A DNA stretch of 64,000 bases, from NCBI RefSeq assembly GCF_002355435.1, contig NZ_AP017313.1, positions 124,001-188,000 of the forward strand, given 5' to 3'. Both the position numbers and the translations under genes were made by a program. This document shows, one piece after another, positions 25,933 through 34,590 of the stretch. The first letter of the stretch is position 1; every line of letters starts with the position of its first letter. The stretch comes from Mucilaginibacter gotjawali. Lineage in GTDB: Bacteria; Bacteroidota; Bacteroidia; Sphingobacteriales; Sphingobacteriaceae. A model generated the notes under the pieces. That model saw nothing but the letters and a program-made list of their open reading frames with translations, made no database searches and was not told the origin of the DNA.

Positions 25933-26442
25933 ATGCACATTGTAGCCCAAACGCCGCGTTTTGTAATCCGCAACTTCAGCCCCGAAGAGGAAAAAATATA
26001 CCTGTCGCTTTTTGATGATGAAGAAGTAACCCGTCACCTGCCAAAAAGAACGAGGGACGAAAATCGCAGAATCTTCAGAGACGGCTTGCATGACTATGCA
26101 GCCGGAAAAGTTTTGGGGCGCTGGGGTATATTTAACAACGGCAACGAAGAATTTATAGGGATCTGCCTGCTAAGGCCGTATGACGGCGAATTAAATAAAA
26201 TAGAACTTGGCTATGTACTGGGCCGGAATTTTTGGGGTAAAGGCATTGCCGGCGAGATGGCGCAAATCATGGTTGCCTATGCTTTCACCCATACTGATGC
26301 CACGGAGATTGTTGGCGTAACCACCCTGGAGAATGTGGCATCGCAAAAAGTGCTTCAAAAAGCCGGGCTTGAACGATTGGACAATATGATAAGAGATGGT
26401 GAGGAACTGGCTTTTTTTAAGTTGATAAAAACGGTACAATAG
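25933..26442 (+). CDS. GNAT family N-acetyltransferase (RimJ/RimL-like)
   Basis: A 169-residue acetyltransferase similar to RimJ/RimL-type enzymes. It shows TPRFVIRNFSPEEEKIYLSLF at the start, ELGYVLGRNFWGKGIAGEMAQIMVAYAF as the acetyl-CoA motif (G-K-G-I-A) and VTTLENVASQKVLQKAGLERL with the conserved N..S..VL.K.GF pattern. Substrate unknown. It is convergent with the phosphatase gene. Confidence 0.92.
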   Translation: MHIVAQTPRFVIRNFSPEEEKIYLSLFDDEEVTRHLPKRTRDENRRIFRDGLHDYAAGKVLGRWGIFNNGNEEFIGICLLRPYDGELNKIELGYVLGRNFWGKGIAGEMAQIMVAYAFTHTDATEIVGVTTLENVASQKVLQKAGLERLDNMIRDGEELAFFKLIKTVQ

Positions 26443-26453
26443 CCAACGCCTTT

Positions 26454-26893
26454 TCAGGCCCCGGCAAGTCGTTTAATAATATCGCTGCATCCCTGTTCAA
26501 TCATTTTAAAAACAGGCTCAAACTGTGTATCATCATAATAAGGATCGGGGACGATTTTATCGCCCAATAAAAGCCTCACTTTTTTTCGTCCTCTTTATTG
26601 CGGGCTTTGGCCAGGATATCGCCCAGGTTGCTTTTGTCCATCACGAAAATATGGTCGTAATAATCAAAATCACTTATCCTGAATAAGCGGCAAACCTGTG
26701 TGCTAATATCGATGCCATGATTTTTTGCCGCGCGGATAGACCTGCGGTCCGGCGGTTCACCTACATGCCAGTCGCCGGTACCGGCTGATTCTATTTCCCA
26801 ATTCAGTCCGCGTTCAATCGCCATTTGCTCCATAATGCCATGTGCCAGCGGCGACCGGCAAATATTTCCAAGGCATACCATAAGGATTTTCAT
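26454..26893 (-). pseudogene. Low-molecular-weight protein tyrosine phosphatase, interrupted by a -1 frameshift
   Basis: The N-terminal 105 residues are a normal LMW-PTP: MKILMVCLGNICRSP with the catalytic C7-X5-R13 loop, and SAGTGDWHVGEPPDRR. The frame stops at 26576-26578 (TGA) directly after GAA AAA AAG. In the -1 frame the rest of the family follows at once: KVRLLLGDKIVPDPYYDD, containing the catalytic Asp-Pro motif, and ends RLAGA at 26454, giving 146 residues in all, a normal length. The A7 run (26580-26586, minus strand) forms an A_AAA_AAG slippery heptamer. Either an A was lost from a run of eight, or a programmed -1 shift makes the full enzyme. Sequence error is also possible. Confidence 0.85.
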
Positions 26894-26910
26894 TTTGTTA
26901 GCGTTGTTGT

Positions 26911-27003
26911 AAGGTTGAAATGTTGGAATGTTTTTTGGATTTGCAAAATTGGAAAGTTGAAACGTTAGTCATCGGCGAAGCAACTTTCCAACATTTCAAC
27001 CTT
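26911..27003. repeat. Inverted repeat between phosphatase and nuclease genes
   Basis: A 17-bp perfect inverted repeat (AAGGTTGAAATGTTGGA at 26911-26927 and its complement at 26987-27003) encloses a second pair, TTGGAAAGTTG and CAACTTTCCAA. It fills most of the gap and could act as a hairpin for the upstream nuclease transcript or be a dispersed repeat. Confidence 0.6.
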
Positions 27004-27015
27004 CCAACAATTCTC

Positions 27016-27813
27016 CTAACCAAAAATAGCATTCAGCACCCCGGCAAGCCTTACGCCGGCCATCAGAAGGCGCTGGTTGAGCTGATCGACGTGGTTGAAA
27101 TTGTATTTATAATTAAGCGTATCGCCGGGTTTTATTTCGGTGTATAATTTTTCAGCCATCTGGTTCGATTCAAACAACCATTTACTGATGGGGTCCTTTT
27201 GCCACGCAGCCCTTTCAGACTGGGTGGTATGGTTAATGGCTGCCGCATATTCGGTATAACTCAACTGCTGAAAATCTATCAACTGCGAGTCCCATACCGA
27301 ATGCAAATTAGTGGGTGTACTAAACCAGTTTACCTTAAAATCATTTCCGCCCTTATCATCAGCATGGGCAACATGCATCGGCTGGTGTACATCCTCCACA
27401 ATATGAATCAGCATCCTAAGGTCAAGCAATTTATTTTCCTTGCTCAGGTTGTTCCTTTTCAGTTCGCCTATCAAAAACTGAAGTTTAGTATAAGCGTCCA
27501 CGTTGTTATCCTGGTTTAAATAACCTATCATTTCGGGGTAGGTTAATACTTTATCAAAATCGATATAATGCCATGATGACAAATAATTATAATCGGGATC
27601 CGATTTGATAAAGTCGGCCCAGTTACTGGCCATGGCTATGGATTCGTTGCCTAATATCGCCTCAATGGCTTTACGTGCTTTTGGCGTAAGATAGGTACTG
27701 GCTATTTGCCCGCAAATACGGTGCCCCTGGGCACCCCATGCCATTGATTGCAGCGGCAAATAAGAAATTAAAAATATAAACAACAGTTGTTTAATAAACT
27801 TGATCATGCTCAT
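27016..27813 (-). CDS. S1/P1 family nuclease
   Basis: A 265-residue exported zinc nuclease. The signal peptide ends just before WGAQGHRICGQIA; the N-terminal tryptophan of the mature protein is itself a zinc ligand in this family. Other ligands appear in NWADFIK, SWHYIDFD and LIHIVEDVHQPMHVAHADDKGGND. It should degrade single-stranded DNA and RNA in the periplasm or outside the cell, perhaps for phosphate or nucleoside supply. A lipoprotein gene ends 1 bp upstream and is likely co-transcribed. Confidence 0.93.
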   Translation of the reverse strand: MSMIKFIKQLLFIFLISYLPLQSMAWGAQGHRICGQIASTYLTPKARKAIEAILGNESIAMASNWADFIKSDPDYNYLSSWHYIDFDKVLTYPEMIGYLNQDNNVDAYTKLQFLIGELKRNNLSKENKLLDLRMLIHIVEDVHQPMHVAHADDKGGNDFKVNWFSTPTNLHSVWDSQLIDFQQLSYTEYAAAINHTTQSERAAWQKDPISKWLFESNQMAEKLYTEIKPGDTLNYKYNFNHVDQLNQRLLMAGVRLAGVLNAIFG

Positions 27814-27814
27814 A

Positions 27815-28327
27815 TCAAATGGGTTTTGGGTGACAGGATACTCTTTTAATTAAACGCGCCTTAATCGGGATTACATCTGTGGTGCCGGCAAAAGTAAGCA
27901 AGGAATCACTTTGTTTTGTTACTTTAAAAAGTTCATCATAGTCGCCCGAACGGAAACAGCCTTTATCATCCTTAAGGGTGTAATCTGCATTACAAAATTG
28001 CCCCGTTAAACGCACGGTATCGTTTCGTTGAATATAAGTCCCTTTTGTATATTCGGTCCAATGACCAGCATTCATGCAGGTATCAGTCCCTGTGTTGGTC
28101 TTGCTGAACGAATGGATCTCCACGTAAAAAGAATCGCAGCTAAATTTAAGATGATATAGCGAATAACTGATCAATTGCTTTTGATTTGTTACAGAATCCT
28201 GCCGCCACTCGCCCTGTAAATAGCCTTCGCCGGGTGTCTGCTGATTTGGGTTGAACGAGCAGGAGCTTACGCACAAGGCCATAAGTAAGGTGAAAGCCGA
28301 AAGGCGAAAGCTGAAAGGGTTTTGCAT
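27815..28327 (-). CDS. Lipoprotein of unknown function
   Basis: A 170-residue protein with lipoprotein signal LLMALCVSSC (Cys near residue 23). The body, GEWRQDSVTNQKQLISYSLYHLKFSCDSFYVEI, is lipocalin-like with several cysteines. The first listed codon at 28330 is TTG; ATG 28327 is the better start. It lies between fumarase and the nuclease on the same strand, with 1 bp to the nuclease gene. Function unknown. Confidence 0.75.
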   Translation of the reverse strand: MQNPFSFRLSAFTLLMALCVSSCSFNPNQQTPGEGYLQGEWRQDSVTNQKQLISYSLYHLKFSCDSFYVEIHSFSKTNTGTDTCMNAGHWTEYTKGTYIQRNDTVRLTGQFCNADYTLKDDKGCFRSGDYDELFKVTKQSDSLLTFAGTTDVIPIKARLIKRVSCHPKPI

Positions 28328-28344
28328 CAAATATATTTTCTAAG

Positions 28345-28365
28345 CCCCTCTCCGGTGGAGAGGGG
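28345..28365. repeat. Short hairpin repeat downstream of fumarase
   Basis: CCCCTCTCC, loop GGT, GGAGAGGGG, followed by TTTGGGGTGAGG. This phrase looks like a dispersed intergenic repeat. It separates fumC from the lipoprotein gene but lacks a T-run on the minus strand. Confidence 0.55.
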
Positions 28366-28384
28366 TTTGGGGTGAGGCGGACTT

Positions 28385-29782
28385 TTACTTCAAACTTCCT
28401 ATCATATCTTCCGGGCGTACCCATTCATCAAACTGTTCGTTAGTCAACAGGCCTAAACCAATTGCGGCTTCGCGTAAGGAAAGGTTTTCTTTCAACGCTT
28501 TTTTTGCAATTTTTGCAGCGTTCTCGTAACCGATATGCGGATTTAGGGCGGTTACCAGCATCAATGAATTTTCGAGATGTTTTTTAATACCGGCATAATT
28601 TGGTTCGATGCCAACAGCGCAATGGTCGTTGAATGAAGTGCAGGCATCCCCAATCAGGCGGGCCGACTGTAAAAAGTTGGCTGCCATAACCGGTTTAAAT
28701 ACGTTCAACTCATAATGTCCGTTTGAGCCACCGATAGAAATAGTTACATCATTCCCCATAACCTGTGCCGCCACCATGGTAACGGCTTCGTTTTGGGTGG
28801 GGTTAACTTTGCCCGGCATAATAGATGATCCCGGCTCGTTATCAGGAATGTGGATCTCGCCAATACCTGAACGCGGACCAGAAGCCAGCATACGGATATC
28901 ATTGGCGATTTTCATCAGCGATACGGCAATTTGTTTTAATGCACCGTGGCTCTCCACAATAGCATCATGCGCGGCCAGCGCTTCAAATTTATTTTCCGCG
29001 GTGCGGAATGGCAGGCCGGTAAATTTGGCAATATATTCAGCTACCTTAACATCGTAACCTTTTGGGGTATTGATGCCTGTACCTACGGCGGTACCGCCAA
29101 GGGCAAGTTCCGACAGGTGGTCGAGGGTGTTTTTTAATGCTTTTAAACCATGGTCCAGTTGAGATACATAGCCTGAAAATTCCTGGCCCAAAGTAAGCGG
29201 TGTAGCATCCATCAGGTGGGTACGGCCAATCTTTACCACGCTTTTAAATGCTTCGGATTTTGCTTTCAGCGTATCGCGCAGTTTTTCAATACCCGGTATG
29301 GTTACATCGATCACCATTTTATAGGCGGCAATGTGCATAGCCGTTGGGTAGGTATCGTTGGACGACTGCGATTTATTTACGTCGTCATTCGGATGGATGA
29401 AAGTTTTGCCTTCGCCCAGTTTATTGCCGGCCAGTACATGCGCGCGGTTTGCAATTACCTCGTTCACATTCATATTTGACTGGGTGCCCGAACCTGTTTG
29501 CCAGATCACCAGCGGAAATTCGCCGGCAAGCGAACCTGCCAGGATCTCATCACAAACCTGTGCAATCTGGTCGCGTTTTTCGGCGGGCAATACGCCGCAA
29601 TCGGTATTGGTATAAGCGGCTGCTTTTTTTAGGTAGGCAAATGCCGCAATAATCTCCTTAGGCATAGACGCCTCGGGGCCAATTTTAAAGTTATTGCGCG
29701 ATCTTTCGGTTTGTGCTCCCCAGTATTTATCGGCGGGTACCTGTACCTCGCCCATGGTATCGTGTTCAGTTCTGAAACTCAT
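28385..29782 (-). CDS. fumC: Class II fumarate hydratase
   Basis: A 465-residue cytosolic fumarase that interconverts fumarate and malate in the TCA cycle. The superfamily signature [11 protein letters not shown] is present, as are the substrate-binding [14 protein letters not shown] block ([13 protein letters not shown]), [10 protein letters not shown] and the N-terminal [23 protein letters not shown]. Its length is normal. The promoter box TAACTTTG lies just upstream. A hairpin repeat and a lipoprotein gene follow. Confidence 0.97.
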   Translation of the reverse strand: MSFRTEHDTMGEVQVPADKYWGAQTERSRNNFKIGPEASMPKEIIAAFAYLKKAAAYTNTDCGVLPAEKRDQIAQVCDEILAGSLAGEFPLVIWQTGSGTQSNMNVNEVIANRAHVLAGNKLGEGKTFIHPNDDVNKSQSSNDTYPTAMHIAAYKMVIDVTIPGIEKLRDTLKAKSEAFKSVVKIGRTHLMDATPLTLGQEFSGYVSQLDHGLKALKNTLDHLSELALGGTAVGTGINTPKGYDVKVAEYIAKFTGLPFRTAENKFEALAAHDAIVESHGALKQIAVSLMKIANDIRMLASGPRSGIGEIHIPDNEPGSSIMPGKVNPTQNEAVTMVAAQVMGNDVTISIGGSNGHYELNVFKPVMAANFLQSARLIGDACTSFNDHCAVGIEPNYAGIKKHLENSLMLVTALNPHIGYENAAKIAKKALKENLSLREAAIGLGLLTNEQFDEWVRPEDMIGSLK

Positions 29783-29805
29783 GGAAATTGTATTTTTTGC
29801 AGGGG

Positions 29806-29813
29806 CAAAGTTA
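29806..29813 (-). promoter_or_regulatory. Candidate -7 promoter box of fumC
   Basis: TAACTTTG on the minus strand is a perfect match to TAnnTTTG and lies 24 bp before the fumC start. A -33 TTTG at the standard distance is not clear. Confidence 0.45.
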
Positions 29814-29863
29814 GGGTTTTAGTTGGTCTATGGGAGTGGCAAAAAGTAAAATTATTAATCAAA

Positions 29864-30280
29864 TCAACCCCAAAAACTTTTATAGCCAAATACCGATGAT
29901 AGTAAAACGATGAAGAAAATACTGCGGTATAAAATCTGTTTATACGCGATGTTTTTATAGTTAAATAGCGAGATAACAAGAGGTACCCCTAAAAGTAATA
30001 AGCCTAAAATAGAATAGACACGCCAGAACTGCCAATTTGAGAGACTAAACATCAGTGCGACGATGGCCGTGCTAAAACTGAAACCGGCTATAATCCTATT
30101 CATCGGGTGTATAGCATAAGCAGCATATAGCCATAATGCGGCAGCAAAATACAGGCATGATAATAGAAATCCACAGAGTACCATGACCATTGATGAATAG
30201 GGAAGGTGAAGGCAGCGACAAATTTCAGCAATCAAGAAGATAGTTAAGGGGATAAATTCAAGCAGTTGTTTTTTATTCAT
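29864..30280 (-). CDS. Small integral membrane protein of unknown function
   Basis: A 138-residue protein with about four to five transmembrane helices and little outside the membrane. The start MNKKQLLEFIPLTIFLIAEICRCL is a typical membrane start. No family recognised. It lies on the same strand and directly downstream of another small membrane protein and two TPR genes, so all four may be one unit. Confidence 0.65.
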   Translation of the reverse strand: MNKKQLLEFIPLTIFLIAEICRCLHLPYSSMVMVLCGFLLSCLYFAAALWLYAAYAIHPMNRIIAGFSFSTAIVALMFSLSNWQFWRVYSILGLLLLGVPLVISLFNYKNIAYKQILYRSIFFIVLLSSVFGYKSFWG

Positions 30281-30297
30281 GATGTTGCGTGGCGCTT

Positions 30298-30650
30298 TTA
30301 GGCTTTTAAATCAGGCAAAATATACAAGAAAAATAAGGCCATGACGAATAAAATAAACAGGAATCCAAATTGCATTAAAAAGAATTTTAACTGGCCTGTT
30401 AATGCCTTAAGAAAGAACCGTTTAAACAGATAACTTATTAATAAGGAGATAAGTGAAAAAAGAGGCTGATAATAAAACCGCTGCGAGCTAAAATAAGATA
30501 CATCTCTGTACTTGTATATTTATTCGCCGGGAACTCTACAAACATTAGATCGATAGAAAGGAAATAAAGCGCAATAAAATTGTTGGCAATTAATAAAAGC
30601 AAGAATAAATTTTCGGGTATTGATTTAAACCGAAGCCTGTTTTGTTCCAT
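30298..30650 (-). pseudogene. Small membrane protein gene with a frameshift
   Basis: The start frame encodes 70 residues with two hydrophobic helices (FLLLLIANNFIALYFLSIDL and YLILARSGFIISLFF) and then stops. In the -1 frame, entered at a T6 run (A6 at 30456-30461 on the plus strand), a further hydrophobic 45-odd residues follow: SLLISYLFKRFFLKALTG and FGFLFILFVMALFFLYILP, ending at 30298. One missing T in the run restores a 117-residue protein with three to four helices. The site is not a good slippery heptamer, so mutation or sequence error is likelier than programmed shifting. Confidence 0.6.
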
Positions 30651-30659
30651 TACGTCGAG

Positions 30660-31715
30660 TTATTGCACCTCCCTTTTCGTATTAGACACCCATGTGTCTA
30701 AAGCAGTAAGTTTGCTATCATTGTCTTTAAACCATTGAAGGTCTTCTTCCCGGTAGGCGCTCAGGCTAATAAATCGCGCAAAGGCCGGCATGTTATTGCT
30801 TTGCGCTAATTTATAAAAGTAGTCTACATAAAACTTCCAGAAAAAATCCTTTTCTCGCTTCTTTTCCCCCAGTTCACCGCCTTCCTCAAAAAGTGTAGAC
30901 AGCTCCTCATTCAGGATGTCGACCGCTGGCTTATTCTTATTTTCGTCAAGCGTTGGTGATGCCGCGATCATTGAAAGAAACATATCCAGCGCAGATTCGT
31001 CGGTATTTTCTTTATTGTCTTGAACACGAATCGTCACGCTTTTCTTACCATTCGCCGTATCCACAGTAACTTTAGACTTGATGATACTTTGTACGTACTG
31101 GTACGCTTCGGCAGACCGCTTTGTTTGTGGCTCAAGCATCAAAAAACTGCAAAACGCCATTATAGAGGCTGCTCCCCTGTTTTGATGGTACATTGCGAGT
31201 GCATAAGCCCGCTGACTGCTGGCATGTTTCGGATCGAGCTGAATCGCCTTAATTGCAGCTTGTTCAGCCTCCGGATACCTTTTTTGACGGAGATAAGAAA
31301 CTGCGAGGTTAAAACGAAGCCGCTGATAATCAGGAAAGGCAATGATTCCCTGTTGATAATAAGCAATCGATTTTTCAAAATCCTTTTTGTCGTCATAAAT
31401 ACTTGCAAGCAAGTCATAAGCTTCTGCGTACCTGTTTGATGGAGCTACTTTTTCTAACAAGGGAATAGCATCATCCCCTCTACCGCTGCTGAAAAGCGTG
31501 TACGACATTTCATACTGTACCTGTAAATTTTCAGGATCTATTTTTAAGGCTGCTTTATACTTTTCTATAGCTGCCACATATTTGCCGCTGTCGTTTAACG
31601 CAATCCCTTCATTGATCAGGGATTTTGCATCAGGTTGATCCTGGCTAAAAGCCACAGACGAACCGGCCAGCGAGAAAACGATAAGTACTAAAAGGATTTT
31701 GCGTAAGGTTCTCAT
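30660..31715 (-). CDS. TPR-repeat exported protein (paralogue A)
   Basis: A 351-residue protein with a signal peptide ending SVAFSQ (about residue 25) and tandem tetratricopeptide repeats across residues 35-190, such as AKSLINEGIALNDSGKYVAAIEKYKAALKIDPENLQVQYEMSY. The C-terminal 150 residues form a separate helical part without a recognised domain (it includes FARFISLSAYREEDLQWFKDN). It is a clear paralogue of the gene 23 bp upstream, sharing length, TPR layout and the endings MPAFAR.I. Likely a periplasmic scaffold; partners unknown. Confidence 0.85.
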   Translation of the reverse strand: MRTLRKILLVLIVFSLAGSSVAFSQDQPDAKSLINEGIALNDSGKYVAAIEKYKAALKIDPENLQVQYEMSYTLFSSGRGDDAIPLLEKVAPSNRYAEAYDLLASIYDDKKDFEKSIAYYQQGIIAFPDYQRLRFNLAVSYLRQKRYPEAEQAAIKAIQLDPKHASSQRAYALAMYHQNRGAASIMAFCSFLMLEPQTKRSAEAYQYVQSIIKSKVTVDTANGKKSVTIRVQDNKENTDESALDMFLSMIAASPTLDENKNKPAVDILNEELSTLFEEGGELGEKKREKDFFWKFYVDYFYKLAQSNNMPAFARFISLSAYREEDLQWFKDNDSKLTALDTWVSNTKREVQ

Positions 31716-31738
31716 ATTTATATAAGGTTAAAAGTAAT

Positions 31739-32755
31739 TCAAAAGTCTCTCGCCGTCGTTTTTACCCACCCATCCAAATCATTCATATACTGTGGATGCT
31801 CACTTATCCATTTAGCACTTTCGGTATTGCCCCAATTGATCATCCTGGCAAAAGCCGGCATATTTGGCGATTGCGCCAGCTGGTAAAAATAATCGGCAAA
31901 GTATTTTTTGAAAACGGGATCGGCATTTTGTTTATCGGCCAGTTGGCCAATGGCGGTAAAAATATTGGTTAACTCCGCTGTTAGCTGGTCGGCCGGGCTG
32001 GGGTATTTCTTTTTATCTGCATCGGCAATAGCCTTACTGATGGCGTTATTCAAGGCGAGGCTATTAGCATCCACCATTAGCGTAGGTGTTCCGGCAGGCG
32101 GCAGTAAAATACCACCCTGTAAAATGTGTGTTATGTTGCCATAAGCCTCCGTAGTTCGGGCGGTGTTAGGTTCAAGCAGGATAAAGCTGCATAAACCCAG
32201 CAAAGCATTGGCCCTTTTATTTTGGTGAAAACAAACCAGGGCATACATGCGCTGGCTGCTGGCATGTTTGGGATCGAGCTTCATCGATTCGATGGCGCAT
32301 TTTTCCGCCCCGGCATAATTTCTATCCCTAAAATAAACCAGTCCTAAATTGTAATAAATGCTCTGGTATTTCGGGTCGAGTTTTAAGCCCGCCTTAAAAG
32401 CTTCGATGGCTTTGGCCGAATCGTGTTCTTTATCATAGATACTGCCCAAAAGGTCATAAGCCCATATGGTGATGGAACTGTTGGAGTTAATAACTTTTTG
32501 TAAATACGGGATCCCTTCTTTGCCCTTTTCGGACGCCAGGAGCGAAAAAGCCATACCATAATTCGCATAAATATTCTCCGGATCCAGTTTTAAAGCCTGG
32601 CTGTATTTGTCAACAGCCTCGGCATATTTCCCAGCCTTGTTCAATTGTACCGCTTCTTTTGTCAGCGATTGGGCGTCACCTGTATCCTGTGCAAAGCCTG
32701 TGTGTGCAATGACTATTAAAACAAAGAATACCAGGAAAAAGCGAAACGATTTCAT
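31739..32755 (-). CDS. TPR-repeat exported protein (paralogue B)
   Basis: A 338-residue protein starting at ATG 32755, which gives signal peptide MKSFRFFLVFFVLIVIAHTG ending FAQ; nine upstream codons are excluded. TPR units span about residues 30-180 (for example AVQLNKAGKYAEAVDKYSQALKLDPENIYANYGMAF). The C-terminal region ends SPNMPAFARMINWGNTESAKWISEHPQYMNDLDGWV and aligns with paralogue A downstream. The two genes are a tandem duplication. Function unknown. Confidence 0.85.
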   Translation of the reverse strand: MKSFRFFLVFFVLIVIAHTGFAQDTGDAQSLTKEAVQLNKAGKYAEAVDKYSQALKLDPENIYANYGMAFSLLASEKGKEGIPYLQKVINSNSSITIWAYDLLGSIYDKEHDSAKAIEAFKAGLKLDPKYQSIYYNLGLVYFRDRNYAGAEKCAIESMKLDPKHASSQRMYALVCFHQNKRANALLGLCSFILLEPNTARTTEAYGNITHILQGGILLPPAGTPTLMVDANSLALNNAISKAIADADKKKYPSPADQLTAELTNIFTAIGQLADKQNADPVFKKYFADYFYQLAQSPNMPAFARMINWGNTESAKWISEHPQYMNDLDGWVKTTARDF

Positions 32756-32867
32756 GGTTAAATTTAAACAGATGTTAACCAAATTGAAAATAATTAAAAC
32801 ATTATGTTAAACATGCCGGTATAATTTCTAATTTTTGCAATCGTTCTAATGTGTGGGATATTTATTT

Positions 32868-34097
32868 ATGAGATTTGTGTATAAAGCTATTTTAACTTCT
32901 GCCTTCTGCTTGTTTTTTTTGAGCTCGTGCACGTCAAGTGCAAATAATAATAATAATAATAAAAATAAGAATGGTGCGGCCGCAAAACCTGAGCGCCCAA
33001 TGGACACCACAACCCTGCTGGCTTACAACGCTAAAAACGCTGATAAAAAGATTGATGCCGTGATGCAGCAATTGCACCGTACGCGCGCTTTTAATGGCAA
33101 TGTACTGGTGGCCAAACACGGCAAAATTATTTACGAAAACGCCATTGGCTGGGCTGATTACCTGCACCGCAAGGAATTAAACATCAACTCGCAGTTTGAG
33201 CTGGCATCCGTTACCAAAACATTTACCTCAACGGCCATTCTGATGCTGATGGAACAAGGTAAGCTTTCGTTAAATGATGACGTAAAAAAATACTTCCCTG
33301 ATTTTCCATACGATGGTATAACGATCAGGCTATTGCTTACCCATCGCTCGGGAATGATGAACTATGTTTATTTTACCGATGACCTGTACCGCGCCGAACA
33401 CCGTGACCAGCGCAAGGGCCTTACCAATGCACAGGAAATGGCACTGATAGCCCAATATAAACCGCGCCCGTTTAATAAGCCCGATAAACGCTTTTTATAC
33501 AACAACTCTAACTTTATGGTGCTGGGTTCCATTATTGAAAAAGTTACTGGTCAGTCCTACGCTGATTTCGTTAAAACACATATTTTTATCCCATCAGGAA
33601 TGGCACATACGGCCGTTTACTCAAAAGCGGTTTACGAAAAAATTCCTGTTGATGTGGTGGGGCACGACAGGGGACAATGGCGGTATTCAGTCGCACAAAA
33701 CTTCCTGGATGGCCCTGTGGGTGATAAAGGCATTTACAGCACTGTTGGCGACCTATATTTATACGACAGAGCGTTGCGCCAGGGCCGACTGCTAAAACAG
33801 GCCACTATGGACTCTGCTTATGTTCCGCGTAATCCAATGCTGCACGGCCACTTTAGTTATGGATATGGCTGGCGGATTTTTGAAGCACCAGGCAAACAGG
33901 TGATTTATCATACCGGCTGGTGGCACGGTTTCAGGCATATCTACTTGCGGGATATTAAGGACGATATCACCATTGTATTGCTGTCAAACCTTTCAAACGG
34001 GAGTTTGCTAAAACTGGATGATCTCTTTAATGCAGCAGGCATGCCAATTGTGAGAAAAAGCGCCTATAAAGGTAACGGAGATACCAGTGATGATTAG
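32868..34097 (+). CDS. Serine hydrolase lipoprotein (class C beta-lactamase/DD-peptidase fold)
   Basis: A 409-residue lipoprotein (FFLSSC lipobox) with a serine beta-lactamase-like domain. The nucleophile motif is LASVTKTFTS (S-x-x-K as SVTK), the tyrosine motif is FLYNNSNFMVLG (Y-N-N), and a C-terminal HTGWWHGF replaces the usual KTG (H-T-G is frequent in the esterase and aminopeptidase branches). Members hydrolyse peptides or esters and a beta-lactamase role should not be assumed. After the lipid cysteine an (AAT)6 tract (32943-32960) encodes six asparagines, probably a flexible linker. I used ATG 32868. Confidence 0.9.
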   Translation: MRFVYKAILTSAFCLFFLSSCTSSANNNNNNKNKNGAAAKPERPMDTTTLLAYNAKNADKKIDAVMQQLHRTRAFNGNVLVAKHGKIIYENAIGWADYLHRKELNINSQFELASVTKTFTSTAILMLMEQGKLSLNDDVKKYFPDFPYDGITIRLLLTHRSGMMNYVYFTDDLYRAEHRDQRKGLTNAQEMALIAQYKPRPFNKPDKRFLYNNSNFMVLGSIIEKVTGQSYADFVKTHIFIPSGMAHTAVYSKAVYEKIPVDVVGHDRGQWRYSVAQNFLDGPVGDKGIYSTVGDLYLYDRALRQGRLLKQATMDSAYVPRNPMLHGHFSYGYGWRIFEAPGKQVIYHTGWWHGFRHIYLRDIKDDITIVLLSNLSNGSLLKLDDLFNAAGMPIVRKSAYKGNGDTSDD

Positions 34098-34111
34098 TGT
34101 TTAGTTGATTG

Positions 34112-34233
34112 GGTTGATTAAGTGAGCGGTTGAATAAGTTGAGCTGCTTAGATAATCATAAATTTGAAAATTACAGGCAAATTAGAATATACAACTCAAT
34201 CAACCTAATCTAACTCAATAAACTTAATCAACC
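34112..34233. repeat. Inverted repeat before the YbaB gene
   Basis: GGTTGATTAAGT (34112-34123) and its complement (34222-34233) border a gap made of short TTGATTAAG/TTGAATAAG-type repeats. Simple-repeat character; may form a hairpin between the hydrolase and ybaB-like genes. Confidence 0.5.
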
Positions 34234-34239
34234 AAAAGC

Positions 34240-34539
34240 ATGTTTGATAAACTAATGCAGGCCCAGCAAAAAGCGGGCGAAGTAAAAAAGAGGCTGGATG
34301 CCATTACCGTAACCGGCGTTGCCGAGGGCGGCAAAATTTCTGTTACCGCTAACGGTAATAAAGTGGTTCAATCTGTTGTTATCGCCGACGAACTTTTTAA
34401 GGAGGCCGATAAGGAGCAATTAGAAGAACTGCTGATCATCGCGATAAATAAAGCGATGGACCTGGCTGACAATGTAAGCCAGAGTGAAATGGCCGCGATG
34501 ACCAAAGAAATGTTTGGCGGACTGGGCGGATTGTTTTAA
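34240..34539 (+). CDS. YbaB/EbfC family nucleoid-associated protein
   Basis: A 99-residue DNA-binding dimer protein of the YbaB/EbfC family: MFDKLMQAQQKAGEVKKRLDAITVTGVAEGGKISVTANGN is the typical N-terminal helix and beta-sheet, and the C-terminus ends MTKEMFGGLGGLF. It probably binds the chromosome as a nucleoid protein. In many bacteria the gene is beside dnaX and recR, but not here. A strong bidirectional terminator follows. Confidence 0.93.
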   Translation: MFDKLMQAQQKAGEVKKRLDAITVTGVAEGGKISVTANGNKVVQSVVIADELFKEADKEQLEELLIIAINKAMDLADNVSQSEMAAMTKEMFGGLGGLF

Positions 34540-34541
34540 AA

Positions 34542-34590
34542 AGCACTGTTCATGCCGGCAGGCTTTTTGCCTGCCGGCATGAACAGTGCT
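34542..34590. terminator. Bidirectional terminator between YbaB and MDR oxidoreductase genes
   Basis: A perfect 22-bp inverted repeat (34542-34563 and 34569-34590) with a TTTTT loop lies between convergent stop codons and even overlaps the last two bases of the oxidoreductase stop. It contains GCCGGCAGGC. One of the strongest hairpins in the window. Confidence 0.85.

Noticed and set aside
32868..34097. Possible beta-lactamase resistance gene
   Set aside because: Although the fold is that of class C enzymes, the KTG motif reads HTG and the lipoprotein form fits the broad esterase/peptidase branch, so antibiotic resistance is not claimed.
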